Below the pieces are notes generated by a model. That model was not told the origin of the DNA and did not search any database. It saw nothing but the letters and a program-made list of their open reading frames with translations. Shown here piece by piece: positions 59,761 through 64,000 of a stretch of DNA of 64,000 bases. This DNA comes from Kryptolebias marmoratus (lineage: Eukaryota > Chordata > Actinopteri > Cyprinodontiformes > Rivulidae), in assembly GCF_001649575.2 (NCBI RefSeq), contig NC_051452.1:10522882-10586881 (forward strand). Reading direction: 5' to 3'. The number at the start of each line of letters is the position of its first letter. Within the stretch, counting starts at the first letter, position 1. The translations under genes were made by a program, and so were the position numbers.

Positions 59761-61275
59761 ACATTATCACCCGCCTTGTTTATAATAAGCACTCCGGTCC
59801 CTGGGATCGATGTGAAGAAGCAGCACGCTCCAATTGTTAACAGGTGTCCTGGCAGGGAAAGACATGAAGCTGCACAAAGTTAGCACGACTCGTAAATTAA
59901 TCCGTTTCTAATTATTCCCAGAGCCAATAATTCAGCACAGACGTCACATGGCAGGAGGTGTAATCATGTTGTGTGTCACTGGCTATGACTGAGTTTGAGT
60001 TATTAGGTTATTCCAAATTTATCAGGGTGCGCTTCATTAATTGATCAGTCAGGTGATTTACTCACCTGTTGTCATGAACTCGTCTCTTACGGCCAGGAAG
60101 TGGTTCTCAGACGGGTCGAGAGTTTCGCCACGAAAGGAGAATGACAGTTTTGACACAAACTGTCATCTTTAAACTTGTGTGTGTGCTTTAATTGTTTTAA
60201 AATCCTAATTATCCAGCTTATTTATGGGCTTTTAGTGGGGACGTTTTGTCAAACAAAAGTGCAACAAAACATGAGATCTACGAAGAAAATACTAGAAATT
60301 TGGGTAATTAAAACTGAAAAAAGTAAAGTGATGCTGGTTGATTCCTTAACATGATTTTTCCAGTAGGACTTAATCAAAATGAACATTTTAAACCTAAAAA
60401 CCTTTTGCCTTTGTGTTTAATTTGATTCCAATGTAACAATAAAAGAAAATAAGAATTAAAGACTTTAATCTTTGTTTTTTTCCTTACATTTACACAAATT
60501 TTCTGCAATCGTGCTTGGATTTTCTAAAGTATAAAATCAAATATTTATGAAAGATTGTGAGAAACTTTTATTATCAATAAAGGCTTAAGTGACAGATTTT
60601 CATACACAGATACAGTCTTCTTAAAAGACAAAGGACAGTGAGATGATAAAGTATAAATTAAAAAAAAAAAACAACTAAAATTGGTAACATTTCAGACGGA
60701 CGTTCTGGTTTTATTTCCCTGTATTCCTGTAAAATATTTTAATGATAAATACATTTATTGTGAATCTCTAATGCTCCAGTTTCAGACTCCTTTAATTTTA
60801 ATTCCTAATATAACTGCACATGAGCTTTTTCATCTACTTTTCTGCAGTTTAATACATTTTTGTATTTATTTTAATTACCAGTTTTATTTAACCGGTGTGG
60901 TTGGTGAGGGTAGATGTGAAACAATGCATATAATCAGTAAATCTATGCACTATTTCACCTGTATTCTCATGTTACTGCATTTAAGCAGAAAAGAGAGTAT
61001 TTACTGTTTTCCAAAACTGTTGAAAACATAAAACAGAAGGTAAGAAGTCTTTGCTTTAGCAGCAGTTTAGGAGTTTGGAGGAGGAATTTACTGAAAATAT
61101 GGAAAAACTTTTAGGAATGAGAGAATTACTGCATTTCATAAGGAGTGTAGCCCTCAGTTTCTTTCAGTCCGGCCACAAATTTAACAGGAATAAAGTTAAA
61201 AAAATGAGGGAAATCACTTTTTATTATTTGTAACTGGCCTTGCTTAACATGCCAAACCTTATGCGGGCCACATGA

Positions 61276-61312
61276 AACAAACAAACAAACAAACAAAAAA
61301 ATAAACAAACAA
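61276..61312. repeat. CAAA tetranucleotide repeat
   Basis: About eight CAAA units with one interruption, close to the SATB last exon. Confidence 0.85.
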
Positions 61313-61517
61313 ACACCATGAGTAGGCAGTTAAACTACCTTCAGGTTATCCTCAGTCAGTTCAGATATAAATATTTGTCCACAGCTGTCAGATATTAGCG
61401 AGCTCTGATCAGCAGCTCTGGTGAAGTGGCGGGGATGAAAACGTGCGGTTCTTCACTCTATGGTCGTCACAGTTCCATGTTTTGGTCTCACCCCCCACCT
61501 CGCTGGTTCCTCTGCTG

Positions 61518-62150
61518 TTATCTCTGCTGCTCGGCTGAGTGGGGGCTGTCCACGCTGCTGTACGGGGACAGGGAGGAGGTCGCGGGCCCTGAGGTTTTCC
61601 CGTCCTCCCCTTCTTCCTTCTCCACTTCCATCTCTGCCTCTTCTTCTTGTTCATCTCTTTGCGTTCTGAAGGCCTCCACTGAACCTCGGCCGTCCTCGCT
61701 GGACTCCTCAGATGCAGAGAGACCCTCCTCCGCCCTACCCTGGACCGTACAGACCCCCTCCTCGCTGGGACTCGAGCTCTCTCTGTCGTCCTCGTCAGGG
61801 GCAGATTCTCTGGACTGGCTGTGGTGCTTGACGTTGTAGCGCTGGTTCTGGAAGAACTTGACGATGGTGTGTTTGGGCAGGTCCAGCTGGGCCGACAGGG
61901 TGTGGATGGCCTCCTGGTCCGGGTAGAGTCCCACGTCTCCAATGAAGCTCTGCAGGATCCCCAGAGCCTCCAGGGAAATCTTCGTCCGGGACCGGGCCTT
62001 CTTTGTCCCTCCTCCTCCAAGGCCGGGACTCAACCCACGCTGCGACCCGTCCTCTGGGCTCTGCAGAACCGGCAGCAGCGGAACTGGCTGTGGGTCCTCA
62101 TGAATGGGGGATGGCGCCATCAGAGCGGGGAGGGGTGGTCTGTGGAGGGG
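61518..62150 (-). CDS. satb2: SATB-family chromatin organiser, last exon (homeodomain), SATB2-like
   Basis: C-terminal exon of a matrix-attachment-region binding protein that shapes chromatin loops in the nucleus. The acceptor (ttattcacag) ends at 62151; 210 codons and TAA follow. After a Pro-rich lead comes the atypical SATB homeodomain: [66 protein letters not shown] and PKHTI match SATB2; SATB1 has PDEEAIQTL and PKYTI. The tail is long, Ser/Glu-rich and acidic ([15 protein letters not shown]) and differs from both human proteins, so a divergent or duplicated satb is possible. CUT domains must lie beyond the right edge. Confidence 0.85.
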   Translation of the reverse strand, partial: PLHRPPLPALMAPSPIHEDPQPVPLLPVLQSPEDGSQRGLSPGLGGGGTKKARSRTKISLEALGILQSFIGDVGLYPDQEAIHTLSAQLDLPKHTIVKFFQNQRYNVKHHSQSRESAPDEDDRESSSPSEEGVCTVQGRAEEGLSASEESSEDGRGSVEAFRTQRDEQEEEAEMEVEKEEGEDGKTSGPATSSLSPYSSVDSPHSAEQQR

Positions 62151-62159
62151 CTGTGAATA

Positions 62160-63985
62160 AAAAAACAATGTTTAGTTTATATAAGACACTAAAAACACAA
62201 AATTAACTCTTTCTCGAGTCTGTACTGGTAAATCTAAGAGATGATGACAGAAAACTGAGCCGATCTTTTGCAAAGATCCATTAAAAAAGTACTTTAAGCT
62301 GACTTTTGTTACAACTTTTTAAAATAATTTATAACCTTTACCAGATTTAATTGCAAATCCACAAGCAGTAAAGCACTATTTTTGCAAATTTAAACAAATT
62401 TTTTGTTTTGAAATTTTATTCCAAGCTCATCTTTTACAGAAACCAATTTATATGAGCAATTTTTGTATTGTGCAAGATTTTAAAAACACAAACTAGATAT
62501 ATTTATACATTAAATTTAGTTCAAAACATGCATATCGCTACATAAAATATAATCTTTAAAAGATACACTGCAAAATAAACCAAAGCTGGATGAAATTTTA
62601 ACTGAAAAGCACACATTTTTGATGTAACAGCAATAATAAATAATGTATAATGATAATATATATATAATGTATCTGATAATGTTGGGGTGGCACACAGAAT
62701 TTTTATATGAGGACACTGGTTCACATGGGAACATTTTTGTGAATACGCAAAAGCGTTTTATTGTTTCGGTCTTGCTTCTGTATGAAAATGGTGTTTTAGG
62801 AACTCCAAAACGATATATTTTTTAAATATCTTGAAACGCCACACTCGTGTTTTTGTGTGTTTCAGCCAAACACCTTCCAAAAACAACAATGTCACAGCCC
62901 CACCTCTTATCTGACCTGCCCGCTCCACACCTTGTTTCCTGTTTTAGTGTATTTTTGTTGCGGCGTTACAGCACCACATACAGGCCCGGCGTAGTTACTA
63001 CAATGTTTCGGGTCATTTTTAGGGTTTCCGTGTGGATGAAGACAGTACTAGGAACGGTGACGTGTTTAAGAGGACTTTAGGGGATGTTTTTAGAAATAAC
63101 AAATGAACAGGTTGTTTTGGAAAGCTGCATGTCTGTGCAGACAGGGTCTTAAATCTGTCATTCTTATCCAGGGAGACTAGCTTTAAAGATGTTTCCACTT
63201 AAATAAATGTTCAGAAACAATGGGCTCAGATCATTTCCAGGGGTGGTCACATTCAGTCAAAATAAACTGAGTGTAAGCATCATCCAGCTCCTTTTTTTTT
63301 CCATTTCTTAAATTTTTGTCTCGCCGGTTGCTTGTCTGACAGGTTGCTCTGCAGAGTCGGGCTGCAGGAGGAAGTGTGAATGACCAGCTTCCATCAACCA
63401 CCAACATGCACGCTAAACTCCCAAATTCATCATACAAACAACCACACTACTAGAGCTTATTAACAGGGTGGGGTGGCCTGCACACCCAAACACAGGAATC
63501 CAACACTATAAATCTGTGGTCCATCAAAATTAAAGGACCTAAATAAAGATAATGGCAATTCCTTTTTTCTCTGCTTCAATAATTACAGGCTGTGTTGCTG
63601 AATAATATTGAGGTTAGGGCCAGACGGGGGAACATTTTGGTTTTGGGGAGAGGGTGGGATGGAGGAGTGTTTAGCAGGAAATGTGTGGGCTGGTCATTTA
63701 CCACTTCTATTTTCAATGACTTATGGGACACAAACATGACAACGAGGAGGGAGGCTGAGAGGAGCAGGTGGTGGGATCACGCAGACAGAGGAACGTTTTC
63801 CTCACGACTCTCACACGCTGGTTTTCCCATTTTCTCGCTCATAAAACGCACAGATTTGTTTATTTTGCTCGGCTGCGGTCGAGCGCGGTTGTGTATTTTT
63901 AACATTCAGATACTTTTCTGCTGACTTTCCCCGCCACTGCACACAAACTAAATAAACTTGCGGGCCTGATCCATCGGAGCGTGTT
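62160..63985. other. Last SATB intron or upstream sequence
   Basis: AT-rich with no exon-like frame. 62940-63110 resembles an old non-autonomous DNA transposon (gtttccgtgtggatgaagac), without clear ends. Confidence 0.35.
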
Positions 63986-63988
63986 TAC

Positions 63989-64000
63989 CTGCGGCTCCGG
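63989..64000 (-). CDS. Possible 3' edge of the preceding SATB exon
   Basis: The window ends in sequence that reads, on the minus strand, four codons (P-E-P-Q) followed by a good donor CAG/GTAAAC at 63989/63988. The phase fits the exon at 62150 and the Pro-rich context. Only 12 bases are visible, so this is tentative. Confidence 0.3.

Larger units (their letters stand above)
58220..61400. other. Gene-poor sequence downstream of the SATB gene
   Basis: No exon visible. 58700-59100 is GC-richer, 59560-59760 is a 306-bp family copy, and 59850-60070 is a repeat-free block rich in TAATTA-type words. A CAAA run lies at 61276-61312. The last part should include the SATB 3' UTR. Confidence 0.4.

Noticed and set aside
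61409..62020. 203-codon minus-strand frame overlapping the SATB exon
   Set aside because: A shifted frame of the same exon; the homeodomain lies in the 61518-62150 frame.
1..64000. tRNA, rRNA, microRNA hairpins, CRISPR arrays, bacterial operons
   Set aside because: None could be supported by eye; the intron-exon structure and repeats show eukaryotic DNA, so prokaryotic feature types do not apply.

Overview
This is vertebrate nuclear DNA, almost certainly from a ray-finned (teleost) fish. Genes are split by GT-AG introns, intergenic DNA is AT-rich and full of teleost-type repeats (Tc1, hAT, Penelope-like, LINE tails), and there is a cluster of gamma-M crystallins, a lens protein class expanded in fish. 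One assembly gap of Ns lies at 934-1628. All gene models below were built by hand from frame, splice sites and family resemblance; none was checked against a database.

Layout. 1-2590: repeats and a gap-interrupted Penelope-like element. 3976-12699, minus strand: a complete PEA3-family ETS factor, etv5-like, 12 coding exons (491 aa), with a non-coding first exon and CpG-rich promoter near 14650-14900. 15000-18500: two tandem-repeat arrays and a possible orphan coding exon. 18558-33921: six intact gamma-crystallin genes (A-F), each with the family layout of a 9-nt first exon (Met plus two residues) and one exon per double-Greek-key domain. A, B and C are on the minus strand, D and E on the plus strand, F on the minus strand. 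A decayed seventh gene (promoter, start and part of exon 3) lies between D and E. 38421-42185, minus strand: a complete boll (boule) gene, 10 coding exons (304 aa). 42400-61400: a gene-poor stretch of repeats plus several repeat-free blocks that look like regulatory DNA. 61518-62150, minus strand: the last exon of a SATB-family gene, nearest SATB2, which continues past the right edge.

How it fits together. etv5 beside gamma-S-like crystallins recalls human 3q27 (ETV5 - CRYGS); gamma-crystallins with BOLL and SATB2 recalls human 2q33. The window therefore joins two human synteny blocks. Most crystallin genes have a TATA box 30-70 bp before the ATG and, upstream of it, a Maf/AP-1-like core near a SOX-like site, a plausible shared lens promoter. 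The conserved tryptophans of the fold number 4, 4, 1, 1, 4 and 2 in genes A-F, so classical gamma-S-like and Trp-poor, Met-rich gamma-M proteins sit side by side.

Repeats of note: a dispersed family of about 306 bp that forms tandem runs, a GGTAAGTACC-based array with a period of about 310 bp, an intronic TTTTAGCTA low-complexity family, a hAT-type MITE in boll intron 1 with perfect 8-bp target duplications, and a solo LTR with a perfect 5-bp duplication.
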